In this document: one piece after another, positions 33,846-41,713 of the stretch | Layout: each line of letters starts with the position of its first letter | How positions within the stretch are numbered: the stretch's first letter is position 1 | From: an uncultured Bacteroidia bacterium | GTDB lineage: Bacteria; Bacteroidota; Bacteroidia; Bacteroidales; UBA932 | NCBI GenBank assembly: GCA_902785065.1 | Contig: CACZXH010000023.1 | Location: 1 to 43,824, forward strand | Reading direction: 5' to 3' | DNA: 43,824 nucleotides | Made by a program: the position numbers and the translations under genes | The notes under the pieces: generated by a model | What the model saw: the letters and a program-made list of their open reading frames with translations, nothing else | The model's database searches: none | What the model was told of the DNA's origin: nothing

Positions 33846-34499
33846 CTACTTGTGATCTCCACTGCAAAAAGGAATCCAGTTCCCGGTGGACAAGTATGGA
33901 GTCAAGCTGTTGAAAGAGAAACTATACTTGTCCCTGTCTTCCGTCAGCATCTTGACCTGGACACTTCCCTTCAACGAGTTCCCTTTTAAGATGTTGCCGT
34001 ATTCTCCGGGTCCAAATGAGAGATCTTCTCCATCAAGTCTCACATCGCAATCAATCAGCAATTTAACGGGGAAGCGAATACCGCCTTGACCAGACTGGCC
34101 AAAAGGTCCAACCAGTGCTTTGTCTTTAGGAAATATCTTACAGTCTCCAGCAGTGACCAAATGGTCGACAGAGAGCACGCCCTTCTCATTGAAAGGGAAA
34201 GGATGATCCCCATTCAATTCAATTTGAAGATAATACTGATCCGAAGAAGTGGCGAGGTAGAATGTATATCTATCACGCAGCGCCTCCAAACTCGGTGGAA
34301 ATGTCGCCATAAGAAAAAATAAATCATCATTGGAACTCACCCTCTCATTTTCATTATTCTTTCCAAGGAAGACGTTCTCATTCACCAGGGACCAATCAAT
34401 GGCATCCATATCCAAGGACGACCGGTCCATAAGGCCGTCATTACACGACGCGACCAAAACGATGAGCCCAGCCGCTAAAATGATTGGTAAGTGTCTCAT
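33846..34499 (-). CDS. Hypothetical lipoprotein
   Basis: 217 residues from the ATG at 34499, chosen for its lipoprotein signal (MRHLPIILAAGLIVLVASC, C19); an ATG four codons upstream is also possible. The mature part is a soluble domain with several beta-like stretches (RYTFYLATSSDQYYLQIELN, I-R-F-P-V-K-L-L-I-D-C-D-V). I recognise no family. The gene is visibly richer in A+T than its neighbours and is the last of a minus-strand cluster behind an ECF sigma factor and a membrane-barrel protein, so it may be part of the same envelope response. Low G+C suggests recent acquisition. Confidence 0.75.
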   Translation of the reverse strand: MRHLPIILAAGLIVLVASCNDGLMDRSSLDMDAIDWSLVNENVFLGKNNENERVSSNDDLFFLMATFPPSLEALRDRYTFYLATSSDQYYLQIELNGDHPFPFNEKGVLSVDHLVTAGDCKIFPKDKALVGPFGQSGQGGIRFPVKLLIDCDVRLDGEDLSFGPGEYGNILKGNSLKGSVQVKMLTEDRDKYSFSFNSLTPYLSTGNWIPFCSGDHK

Positions 34500-34527
34500 A
34501 ATTAAACTCATAAATTAAGGTGGAAAA

Positions 34528-35721
34528 CTAATACCCAAGGTTGATTCTTATGCCCGTAGCAATGGAAAACATCACGGGATGCTCGCTCCGGTAGGTTACA
34601 AGCGTATTATTCCCAAAGATCGGGTTGTCCATCGGAATCCTCCAGCTCAGTTCCGGCTCCAGATAGATTCCCAGATGTTTTGTCGCGTTCATTTGGATTC
34701 CCCCCGCGCCAACCAGGGAGAGGCTGAGTCTGTCCTTTTCCCGACTCATCCCGGCGAGCGTCGCATTCAGACAGAAATCCCCCAGTACGCCGCCGCCGAC
34801 ATAGACGTCAAACCGGGAATTGGAGGCGAAGACCCAATCCAGCCGGACCGGAATCCCGAGATAATGGACTTGCTGCCGTTTTTCTCCGGTCTGGCTCATC
34901 GTGAACTTTGAGTTGTACAGGGAATACTGCAAACCTGTCGATAGATACAGCTGTTCGGATAGGGGAAGCCTGGCGGAGAGACCGACCTGGATCGGGAAAC
35001 AATGGGAGGACCGCTCCAAAATGTCTCTGACGGGCTCTTCCGAGAAAATGGGGCCCTCTCCCGGATTGTCTGTATCGGCGAAGCCGGACGGAATGGATCC
35101 CGGACTTTGTATATCGGTCCAGTTGGCATTGATGACCTTTCCAAAATGCGTCGCCAAGGCGGCCAGAATACCGGTTCCCAGGACTCCTCCCGCAGCCGGA
35201 GCCACTTTCAGGTTCACTCTCCGGGCTTTCTCCGTCATCGGGATGATAGGGGAAGTTGTCTCGGGGACAACGTTTTCTGTCGATGGTTTCGTGGTGGGTT
35301 GAGGGCGATCGGGCGTTTCAGGGGTTTCCGGCTCCTCCGTCTGGTTTTCGCCCATGGACGGGGATTCGGGAGCAATGGACTGGGGCCGGGCCGATGCCTT
35401 CTTGACTGACACCGGTTGGATTTGTGGCGTGTCCACCTGGGATTCGGCTTTTGTATCGTCCGCTGGCAGGACCTGGGCCACGGGCGACTGCCGGATCGGT
35501 TCGATGTTCTCTTCCGGAGCTTTCGGACTCCTGAGAAGCAAGACGGCGGCGAGTCCTGCCGCAATGGCGGGAACGATTGCCCAGACGAACGGGAGACGCC
35601 TCGCCGTACGTGCGCTTTCGGCACCGTCGAAACGGGAATGGAACTCGTCAAAGACGCTCTCCGGAAGCGCGCCGTCGGGCTCTTCCAGTCTTTCTTTGAT
35701 TATGTCTTCCCATTTTCTCAT
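34528..35721 (-). CDS. Membrane-anchored protein with C-terminal outer-membrane-type beta-barrel, partner of ECF sigma
   Basis: 397 residues from the ATG at 35721, which overlaps the sigma stop (ATGA). The first 42 residues are cytoplasmic and acidic (MRKWEDIIKERLEEPDGALP), followed by a transmembrane helix 43-63, a long Pro/Thr/Glu-rich linker (about 65-165) and about 200 residues of amphipathic strands (LYLSTGLQYSLYNSKFTMSQ, F-D-V-Y-V-G-G-G) resembling the PorT/OMP_b-brl family. Such genes follow ECF sigma factors in Bacteroidales, where the N-terminal part may act like an anti-sigma factor. One protein having both an inner-membrane helix and a barrel is odd and would have to span the periplasm. 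Function unknown. Confidence 0.75.
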   Translation of the reverse strand: MRKWEDIIKERLEEPDGALPESVFDEFHSRFDGAESARTARRLPFVWAIVPAIAAGLAAVLLLRSPKAPEENIEPIRQSPVAQVLPADDTKAESQVDTPQIQPVSVKKASARPQSIAPESPSMGENQTEEPETPETPDRPQPTTKPSTENVVPETTSPIIPMTEKARRVNLKVAPAAGGVLGTGILAALATHFGKVINANWTDIQSPGSIPSGFADTDNPGEGPIFSEEPVRDILERSSHCFPIQVGLSARLPLSEQLYLSTGLQYSLYNSKFTMSQTGEKRQQVHYLGIPVRLDWVFASNSRFDVYVGGGVLGDFCLNATLAGMSREKDRLSLSLVGAGGIQMNATKHLGIYLEPELSWRIPMDNPIFGNNTLVTYRSEHPVMFSIATGIRINLGY

Positions 35722-36278
35722 GAGTCTTGTTCCTTCAAGTAATGTCTGATCTTCTCTTTCAGTTGTTTCCTGGCCTTTGCCAGGACGCTGGTCGACCCGG
35801 TCTCGCTGATTCCCAGCATCCTGGCGATTTCCCGATGGGAGTACCCGTCCAGACAGTACAGGTTGAAAACGGTCCTCCTCAAATCGGGCAGTTCGGCGAT
35901 CCACGCCTGCAGTTTCTCCCTCGGTATCGTCACCATCTCCTGCTCGGTCGGTTCCGGGATGTTGTCGTGCACCGATAAGTCCATCGGAACCATACGCCAC
36001 CGTTGCCGTTTGAGCTGATTGAGCGCCTTGTTGATGGCAATCCGGCTGATCCATCCGTACAGGGAACCTTTTCCTGTGTACTGAAACGACCCCATCTTGT
36101 CAATGGCCTGCAGGAGCGTTTCTAACATTAAATCTTTCGCATCGTCTTCGTCTCCGAGATATCGCTTGCAGAGCGCATGCACCCTCGCTGCATATCTTCT
36201 ATACAACTCATCTACCGCCAATCTGTCTCTCTGTGAGCAGAGCCTGGCCAGCGCCTGCTCATCCAGATTATTATACAC
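35718..36278 (-). CDS. ECF-type RNA polymerase sigma factor
   Basis: 186 residues. Region 2 covers about 10-95 (LAVDELYRRYAARVHALCKR, D-E-D-D-A-K-D-L-M-L-E-T-L-L-Q-A, L-Y-G-W-I-S-R-I-A-I-N-K-A-L) and region 4 about 130-180 with the helix-turn-helix YSHREIARMLGISETGSTSV. It is the first gene of a minus-strand cluster with a membrane barrel protein (4-bp overlap) and a lipoprotein, all less GC-rich than the surroundings. The downstream membrane protein is the likely anti-sigma partner. Target promoters are unknown. Confidence 0.92.
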   Translation of the reverse strand: MYNNLDEQALARLCSQRDRLAVDELYRRYAARVHALCKRYLGDEDDAKDLMLETLLQAIDKMGSFQYTGKGSLYGWISRIAINKALNQLKRQRWRMVPMDLSVHDNIPEPTEQEMVTIPREKLQAWIAELPDLRRTVFNLYCLDGYSHREIARMLGISETGSTSVLAKARKQLKEKIRHYLKEQDS

Positions 36279-36424
36279 CTACAAATCCATTGTCCGATTC
36301 AAAGATAGCGAGTTTTACAAGTATTTCTACCCTATAAACACACAAGTTGCCCAAATGCGTCTCAGGCAGGGCCACAAAAGCCAGAAACTGCATGCAGGCC
36401 TTCCGGAATCTGCATTATTTTGTG

Positions 36425-36431
36425 TATCTTG
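36425..36431 (+). promoter_or_regulatory. -7 box directly before the DUF4838 gene
   Basis: TATCTTG ends 5 bp before the ATG at 36437, an arrangement like that of polA. No good -33 box lies at the right distance. The 158-bp spacer 36279-36436 is AT-rich with no other recognised feature. Confidence 0.35.
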
Positions 36432-36436
36432 CGGTT

Positions 36437-38620
36437 ATGAAAAGAACACTGACGCTGATAACCCTCCTCCTGGCGCTCCTCCCCGCCGCGGCGCAGGTGC
36501 GGATTGTCCACAAGGGAGCGATGACGGGATGTTTCAAACCCGGTCATCCTGGCGGGACCGCCGCCGAAAAGGAGGCCATCGACCTGGCCGCCCATTTCTT
36601 CCTCGCGGAATCCCTGACCAAGACGGCTCCCTGGGCGAAGGCCGTCCGGAAGGGCGACATCGTCCTATGCGAGACGGATACGGAGGAGTACGGCGAGGAC
36701 GGCTGCCGGATTGTCATTGACAACCGGAACGTCCGGATCTATGGGCACGGGAAGGGGCTGGTGCACGGCACGGTGGAATTCCTGAAGAAGTATGTCGGCA
36801 TCGACTACTGGGGAGCCGGGGAATCCTATGAGCCCCTGCACAAGGAGCTGGTCCTGGAGCCGGTCGATACCGTGATCACCCCCACCTTCCGCTATCGGCA
36901 GAGCCAGAACTATATGCTCCGGACGGACCCGCTGTACAAGACTTGGTACCACCTGGAGGAGCCTTCCGAGGTCTTCGTCGCCAACTACTGGGTCCATACC
37001 TGCAACCGGCTGCTGCCCGCTTCCCGCTATGGGGCGGAGCATCCCGAGTATTACGCCTACTACAACGGGAAACGCAATCCCGGCAGCGCGAGCCAATGGT
37101 GCCTGTCCAACCCGGAGGTCCTGGAAATCGTCTGCCAGCGGCTGGACAGCCTGTTCAAGGCCTATCCCGACCGGAAGATGATCAGTATCAGCCAGAACGA
37201 CGGGTCGGATACCTATTGCCGATGCCCGGAATGCGCCCGCATCATGGAAGAGGAAGGCGGCCCCTCCGGCCCGATCCTCCGCTTCATCAACGCCGTGGCG
37301 GACCGGTTCCCGGACAAGGAGATATCGACCCTTGCCTACCTCTTCTCCGTCCAGCCGCCCAGGAAGACGGTCCCCCGCGAGAACGTGTCCATCATGCTGT
37401 GCGACATCGACTGCCGGCGGCAGACGGCCCTGACGGAGAACCCTTCCGGGCAGGAGTTCATGAAGGCGCTGGAGGGATGGTCGAAGATCTGCCAGAACCT
37501 GTTCGTGTGGGACTACGGCATCAATTTCGACAACTACCTCTCCCCGTTCCCAAACCTGTCGACGATCAAGGACAACATGGTCATCTTCCGCGACCACAAC
37601 GTGAAGATGCACTTCTCGCAGATCGCCTCGGTCCGGGGCGGCGATTTCGCGGAACTCCGGTCCTATCTGGTCAATAACCTGATGTGGGACGCCGGCGCCT
37701 CGCTGGATTCGCTCGAGCACCGGTTCCTCTCCCGCTACTACGGCAAGGCCGGCTGGCCCATCTACAAGTATATCAAGCTGATGGAGGGCGCCGCCGTGGG
37801 AACGGACGTGGACCTGTTCATCTACGACTCCCCCGTTTCCTACAAGAACAACATCCTTCGTCCGGAGCTTATGCGGCGCTATAATGCTCTGTTCGACGAG
37901 GCGGAAGCGGCGGTGGCCGGCGACCCGGTGCGCCTCGCCCGCGTCCGCCGCACCCGCCTCCCGCTCCAGTACTCCGTCCTGGAAATCGCCCGGACGGAAC
38001 CGGACCGGGACCCGGAGGCCATCGGCCGGGCGCTGGATCTGTTCCAGGACCGTACCCTGGAATTCGAGGTCGAGATGCTCAATGAGCGGCACAATACCCC
38101 GATGGCGTATTGCATGATGTACCGGAGCCGCTATCTGGGCGATTCCAAGGACAACCTGGCTTTCGGAAAGCCCGTCACCTACCTGGTCCAGCCCCGCCCC
38201 AAGTATCAGAAGCTCGGCGAAACCGCCTTGACAGACGGCATTTACGGCGGCACGACCTACGTGGAAAGCTGGGTCGGCTGGGAAGGGACCGACGGCGCCT
38301 TCCTCATCGACCTGGGCGCCCCGACCGCCATCCACAGCATCAGCGCCGACTTCCTGCACCAGCTCGGCGCGTGGATCCTCCTGCCGAAGCAGGTGAAATA
38401 CAGCGTCTCCCTGGACGGAGAGCGCTACCGGTCCATCGCCGCCATCGACATTCCTGAGAGCCGCGCCACCGAGGTGGCCTTCGTTCCGGTGGAAGCCACC
38501 TGCGACTGCGACGCCCGCTACATCCGGGTGGACATAACGGGCGTCAAAACCTGCCCCGAATGGCACTACGGCGTAGGCAACCCCTGCTGGTTCTTCCTCG
38601 ACGAGGTAATCGTGAAATAA
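36437..38620 (+). CDS. Secreted DUF4838 protein with C-terminal F5/8-type carbohydrate-binding module
   Basis: 727 residues from the ATG at 36437, giving a signal peptide (MKRTLTLITLLLALLPAAAQ); in-frame codons upstream to 36347 would disrupt it. Residues about 20-135 resemble the N-terminal domain of alpha-glucuronidase-like enzymes (G-R-C-x-type fold, YGHGKGLVHGTVEFLKKYVG). Residues 150-430 form DUF4838, a TIM-barrel-like domain with the metal-like cluster C-R-C-P-E-C. The last 150 residues are a discoidin/F5-8 type module (DGAFLIDLGAPTAIHSISAD). Probably a periplasmic or surface glycosidase acting on a host or plant glycan; the substrate is unknown. It stands alone, with no PUL around it. 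Confidence 0.82.
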   Translation: MKRTLTLITLLLALLPAAAQVRIVHKGAMTGCFKPGHPGGTAAEKEAIDLAAHFFLAESLTKTAPWAKAVRKGDIVLCETDTEEYGEDGCRIVIDNRNVRIYGHGKGLVHGTVEFLKKYVGIDYWGAGESYEPLHKELVLEPVDTVITPTFRYRQSQNYMLRTDPLYKTWYHLEEPSEVFVANYWVHTCNRLLPASRYGAEHPEYYAYYNGKRNPGSASQWCLSNPEVLEIVCQRLDSLFKAYPDRKMISISQNDGSDTYCRCPECARIMEEEGGPSGPILRFINAVADRFPDKEISTLAYLFSVQPPRKTVPRENVSIMLCDIDCRRQTALTENPSGQEFMKALEGWSKICQNLFVWDYGINFDNYLSPFPNLSTIKDNMVIFRDHNVKMHFSQIASVRGGDFAELRSYLVNNLMWDAGASLDSLEHRFLSRYYGKAGWPIYKYIKLMEGAAVGTDVDLFIYDSPVSYKNNILRPELMRRYNALFDEAEAAVAGDPVRLARVRRTRLPLQYSVLEIARTEPDRDPEAIGRALDLFQDRTLEFEVEMLNERHNTPMAYCMMYRSRYLGDSKDNLAFGKPVTYLVQPRPKYQKLGETALTDGIYGGTTYVESWVGWEGTDGAFLIDLGAPTAIHSISADFLHQLGAWILLPKQVKYSVSLDGERYRSIAAIDIPESRATEVAFVPVEATCDCDARYIRVDITGVKTCPEWHYGVGNPCWFFLDEVIVK

Positions 38621-38672
38621 TTACACCATGAGCTGACTAAAGTGCTGATCGATCCTGACATTTCATCGCGAT

Positions 38673-38835
38673 GGCGCAGGTCCCCATACCTTTTGGCGCA
38701 GGTGAGGAAAAGAGGGCGGGACCTGCGCCACTGGAGCGCATGAGAGACGGATTCGCGGCGCAGGTCCCCTATCAAAAAACACACCTGCGCCGAAAGCCAT
38801 CGACACCTGCGCCAGGAATAGGCGGGATCTGCGCC
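38673..38835. repeat. Mirror-symmetric array of a 9-bp motif (GGCGCAGGT)
   Basis: The 387-bp spacer 38621-39007 holds seven copies of GGCGCAGGT or its complement: plus strand at 38673, 38695 and 38757; inverted at 38721, 38783, 38805 and (8 of 9) 38827. The first six are exactly symmetric about 38743: each pair of mates sums to 77486. Distances between starts are 22, 26, 36, 26, 22 and 22 bp. Bases between motifs are much less conserved. No gene was found in it. Confidence 0.85.
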
Positions 38836-38909
38836 AAGAGGCCGGAACCGTCCATTCTTAGGTAGGACAATTGGTAGTCAATTACAATAAAGAGACTCTT
38901 ACTATTAGC

Positions 38910-38950
38910 GTCCGGTGCCGATCTTCAAATCAGATTTGTCCGGGGCCGAT
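38910..38950. repeat. Pair of 13-bp direct repeats
   Basis: GTCCGGTGCCGAT (38910-38922) and GTCCGGGGCCGAT (38938-38950) differ at one base and start 28 bp apart, with AAATCAGATTT between them. They lie downstream of the DUF1294 gene. Function unknown. Confidence 0.6.
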
Positions 38951-39007
38951 TTCCTTTTGAAGGTAATCCAGAAGGTGAAAGGGAAAAACTCGCAAAGCAC
39001 CTTTTCC

Positions 39008-39274
39008 TTACGACCGCAGGAAGAGAAACCAGGCCAAGATGGCTTGGGCGAGAAGGATGGCGGGGATGCCGAGGTTGAATTTCCGCTTTTGCGTTTTGTG
39101 CCTGAAGAGATACATCCCCACGAGCGCGCCGATGCTGCCACCGGCGATGGACATCCAGATGAGCGTATCCTCCGGGATGCGCCACTTCCCCCTACGGGCC
39201 TTCCACTTGTCAATCCCGAAGATCAGGAAGGTCAGGATATTGATGCCGATGAGGTATATGAGGAATGCTCGCAA
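39008..39274 (-). CDS. Small inner-membrane protein, DUF1294 family
   Basis: 88 residues with about three hydrophobic segments (LIYLIGINILTFLIFGIDKW, S-I-A-G-G-S-I-G-A-L-V-G-M-Y-L-F, ILLAQAILAWFLF). The motif I-F-G-I-D-K-W-K-A-R-R-G-x-W-R-I-P-E and F-R-H-K-T-x-K-x-x-F define DUF1294, small membrane proteins of unknown function, sometimes fused to cold-shock domains. The start is the first ATG giving the conserved N-terminus. It is a single gene flanked on both sides by repeat-rich spacers. Confidence 0.92.
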   Translation of the reverse strand: MRAFLIYLIGINILTFLIFGIDKWKARRGKWRIPEDTLIWMSIAGGSIGALVGMYLFRHKTQKRKFNLGIPAILLAQAILAWFLFLRS

Positions 39275-39359
39275 GGCTGTCAGGGTGTTAGGCTGTTAAT
39301 CGGTGTAAATATAAGTCAAATAGCCGAAAAGAAAAAGGGAAGAGTCCATGGAAGCGATG

Positions 39360-39483
39360 TACAAGTCTCGCTTGTAAGATTACCCTTTCTGAATGCCGTG
39401 CCTGTACAGGTCCACCTGCGGGACCTATACAAGCGAAAACACCCCCAAAATGCCCGTACCGGTCCAACGACGGGACCGGTACG
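39360..39483. repeat. Cluster of three hairpins
   Basis: TACAAG-tctcg-CTTGTA (39360-39376), TGTACAGGTCC-(7)-GGACCTATACA (39403-39431, one mismatch) and CGTACCGGTCC-(7)-GGACCGGTACG (39455-39483, perfect 11 bp). The last two share stem pattern GTAC-GGTCC and loop length and start 52 bp apart. TCGCTTGTA at 39368 can also pair with TACAAGCGA at 39428. Confidence 0.75.
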
Positions 39484-39497
39484 AGCATTGGTTTACG

Positions 39498-39652
39498 TGA
39501 GGTTGGGAACCGGAGGTTTTGTAAAGCGTCTATACTCAGCAAGTTACAAAGAGCCCCGTGCCAAACCCTTCACTTGGCGATGAGGTTGGGAACCTGTCGG
39601 CTTGTAAGTAACTGAAACAGAAAGTATTGCAATCAGCAAGGTTCCCAACCTC
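39498..39652. repeat. Direct and inverted copies of TGAGGTTGGGAACC
   Basis: TGAGGTTGGGAACC occurs at 39498-39511 and 39581-39594 (83 bp apart). GAGGTTGGGAACCT (39582-39595) is perfectly inverted at 39639-39652. Between them TTTGTAA (39518) faces TTACAAA (39544), and TCAGCAAG is found twice (39536, 39633). Together with the hairpins at 39360 this explains most of the 403-bp spacer 39275-39677; no gene was found there. Confidence 0.75.
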
Positions 39653-39677
39653 CCGGGAGCATACACGGAAGCAGCGA

Positions 39678-40382
39678 TCACACCCCTTTCCAGGAGGCCG
39701 GTACCGGCGCTTCCAGGAAGACTTCGGTCTTCTTCACCGGGTGGATGAAGCGGATGGAGCGGGCGTGGAGGGAGATGCCGCCGTCGGGATTGGAGCGGGG
39801 GGCGCCATACTTGAGGTCGCCCTTGATGGGACAGCCGATGTGGGCGAGCTGGCAGCGGATCTGGTGGTGACGACCGGTGAGGAGTTCCACTTCCACCAGG
39901 TGGTACCGATCGGTGCTCTTCAAGAATGTATATTTGAGCTTCGCTTCCTTCGCCTCTCCCCCGGGACCCTTGGCGATGAAGGACTTGTTGAGTCTCTCGT
40001 TGCGGGTCATCCAGTCGGTCAGCATAGCCGTTTCAGGCGAAGGCTTGCCGCAACAAAGGGCCCAGTAGGTCTTGTGGACCTCCCCGCTGCGGAACATCGC
40101 GTTCAGGCGCTCCAGGGCCTTGGATGTCTTCGCGAACAGGCAGATGCCGCTCACGGGGCGGTCCAGGCGGTGCGGGACGCCCATGAACACCTGGCCGGGC
40201 TTGGCGTCGCGCTGGGCGATGAAGGCCTTGAGCGTTTCGCTCACCGGTTCGTCGCCCGTCTTATCGCCCTGGACAATCTCACCTGCCCGTTTGTTGAACA
40301 CGAGCAGGTGGTTGTCTTCAAAGAGAATCCGGGACGCGAGGTCCCGGAATTCCCGTTCGTCAAGCGTTCTATAAACGCTCAT
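39678..40382 (-). CDS. RluA-family pseudouridine synthase
   Basis: 234 residues. The catalytic motif H71-R-L-D74-R-P-V-S-G contains the conserved aspartate D74. Further family motifs are K-x-Y-W-A-L (TYWALCCGKP), L-L-T-G-R-H-H-Q-I-R-C-Q-L and I-x-G-D-x-K-Y-G. RluA enzymes isomerise uridines in rRNA or tRNA. There is no S4 domain, and the size fits the RluA/TruC-like subgroup; the target site cannot be named. It starts one base after the purine permease gene, so it is the last gene of the nucleobase operon. Confidence 0.93.
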   Translation of the reverse strand: MSVYRTLDEREFRDLASRILFEDNHLLVFNKRAGEIVQGDKTGDEPVSETLKAFIAQRDAKPGQVFMGVPHRLDRPVSGICLFAKTSKALERLNAMFRSGEVHKTYWALCCGKPSPETAMLTDWMTRNERLNKSFIAKGPGGEAKEAKLKYTFLKSTDRYHLVEVELLTGRHHQIRCQLAHIGCPIKGDLKYGAPRSNPDGGISLHARSIRFIHPVKKTEVFLEAPVPASWKGV

Positions 40383-40383
40383 C

Positions 40384-41703
40384 CTAGATGAAGATGTACT
40401 TGCAGATGAACAGCGCGGCCAGCACCCACATCGTCGGGGAAATCTTCTTGAACTTGCCCGCGCAAGCGTTCAGGAGCACGTAGGAGATCACGCCGAGGAG
40501 GATACCGTCGGAGATGGAGTAGGCGACGGGCATCATCAGGATGGTGATGAACGCCGGGATGCTCTCGGAGTAGTCCTCCCAGTCGATCTTCGCGACCGGG
40601 CTCATCATCATCACGCCCACGATCACCAGGGCCGGAGCCGTAGCGGCGCCGGGGATGGCGAGGAAGATCGGGGAGAAGAGGAGCGCCAGGGCAAAAAGGA
40701 TCGCAACCGTGAAGGCGGTGAGGCCGGTACGTCCGCCCTCGCCCACGCCGGAAGCGCTCTCGACATAGGTCGTGGTGGTGGAGGTGCCGAGGCAGGCGCC
40801 GCAGACGGTGGCGATGGAGTCGGCCATGAACATCTTGTCGATGCCATCGACATTGCCCTTCTCATCCACCATGCCGGCCTTCTGGGAGACGCCGATGATG
40901 GTGCCCATCGTATCGAACATGTCGATGAACAGGAAGGTGAAGACGACGGCGAGCATGTCCCAGCTCAGGATCTGGCTCCACTCGAACTTCATGAAAATGG
41001 GGGCGACGCTGTCCGGGGCGGAAATGACGCCGGAGAACTTCGTCAGGGCTTCGCCGGAGGCGGGATCCTTGATAAACAGGCCGATGATGGCGGTCACGAG
41101 GATGCCGATGAGGATGCTGCCCTTGACCTTCAGGATCACGAGGGCGCCGGTGATGATGATGCCGATGATGCCGAGGAGGGCGGCGCCGTGGGTGATGTCA
41201 CCGAGGGCGACGAGGGTGGAGTCGTTGTTCGCGATGATGCCGGCGTTCTGCAGGCCGATGAAGGCGATGAACAGGCCGATGCCCGCGCCGATGGCGTGCT
41301 TGAGCGAGAGCGGAATCGCGTTCAGGATCCAGGAGCGCACCTTCGTGAGCGTGAGGATGATGAACAGGAGACCCTCCAGGAACACGGCCGTCAGGGCGAA
41401 CTGCCAGGAGTGGCCCATGGTGAGGCACACCGTGAACACGAAGAAGGCGTTCAGGCCCATGCCCGGGGCGAGAGCGAACGGCTTCTTGGCGTAAAACGCC
41501 ATCACGAGCGTACCGATGAGGGCCGCGAGGGCGGTGGCGGTGAAGACCGCGCCCTTGGGCATGTCCAGGGCGCTGAAGATGCTCGGGTTGACGGCCAGGA
41601 TGTAGGCCATCGTCAGGAACGTGGTGATGCCCGCGACGATCTCTGTCCGGACATTGTGCTTCTCGGCGTCAAAGCCGAAAGCCTTTCCCAGGAACTTGCT
41701 CAT
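40384..41703 (-). CDS. NCS2-family purine permease (AzgA/PbuG type)
   Basis: 439 residues with 12-14 hydrophobic helices. The N-terminus F-x-x-x-x-H-x-V-R-T-E-I-V-A-G-I-T-T-F-L-T-M-A-Y-I and A-N-P at the first re-entrant helix, with P-G-M-G-L-N-A-F-F, are hallmarks of the AzgA/PbuG branch, which imports hypoxanthine, guanine or adenine with protons. GTSTTTTYVESASGVGEGGR is the second substrate-side motif. It lies in an operon after uraA and a DUF5020 gene. A 41-bp piece of this gene (40560-40600) recurs at 33752-33792. Confidence 0.93.
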   Translation of the reverse strand: MSKFLGKAFGFDAEKHNVRTEIVAGITTFLTMAYILAVNPSIFSALDMPKGAVFTATALAALIGTLVMAFYAKKPFALAPGMGLNAFFVFTVCLTMGHSWQFALTAVFLEGLLFIILTLTKVRSWILNAIPLSLKHAIGAGIGLFIAFIGLQNAGIIANNDSTLVALGDITHGAALLGIIGIIITGALVILKVKGSILIGILVTAIIGLFIKDPASGEALTKFSGVISAPDSVAPIFMKFEWSQILSWDMLAVVFTFLFIDMFDTMGTIIGVSQKAGMVDEKGNVDGIDKMFMADSIATVCGACLGTSTTTTYVESASGVGEGGRTGLTAFTVAILFALALLFSPIFLAIPGAATAPALVIVGVMMMSPVAKIDWEDYSESIPAFITILMMPVAYSISDGILLGVISYVLLNACAGKFKKISPTMWVLAALFICKYIFI

Positions 41704-41713
41704 ATGTCAGCGA

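Noticed and set aside
34528-36054. Longer start for the membrane-barrel protein
   Set aside because: The extra N-terminus would be antisense-like composition overlapping the sigma gene; the ATG at 35721 has the ATGA overlap and a sensible protein start.
38673-38835. CRISPR array
   Set aside because: The repeat is only 9 bp, occurs in both orientations with mirror symmetry, spacers are 13-27 bp, and no cas gene is present.
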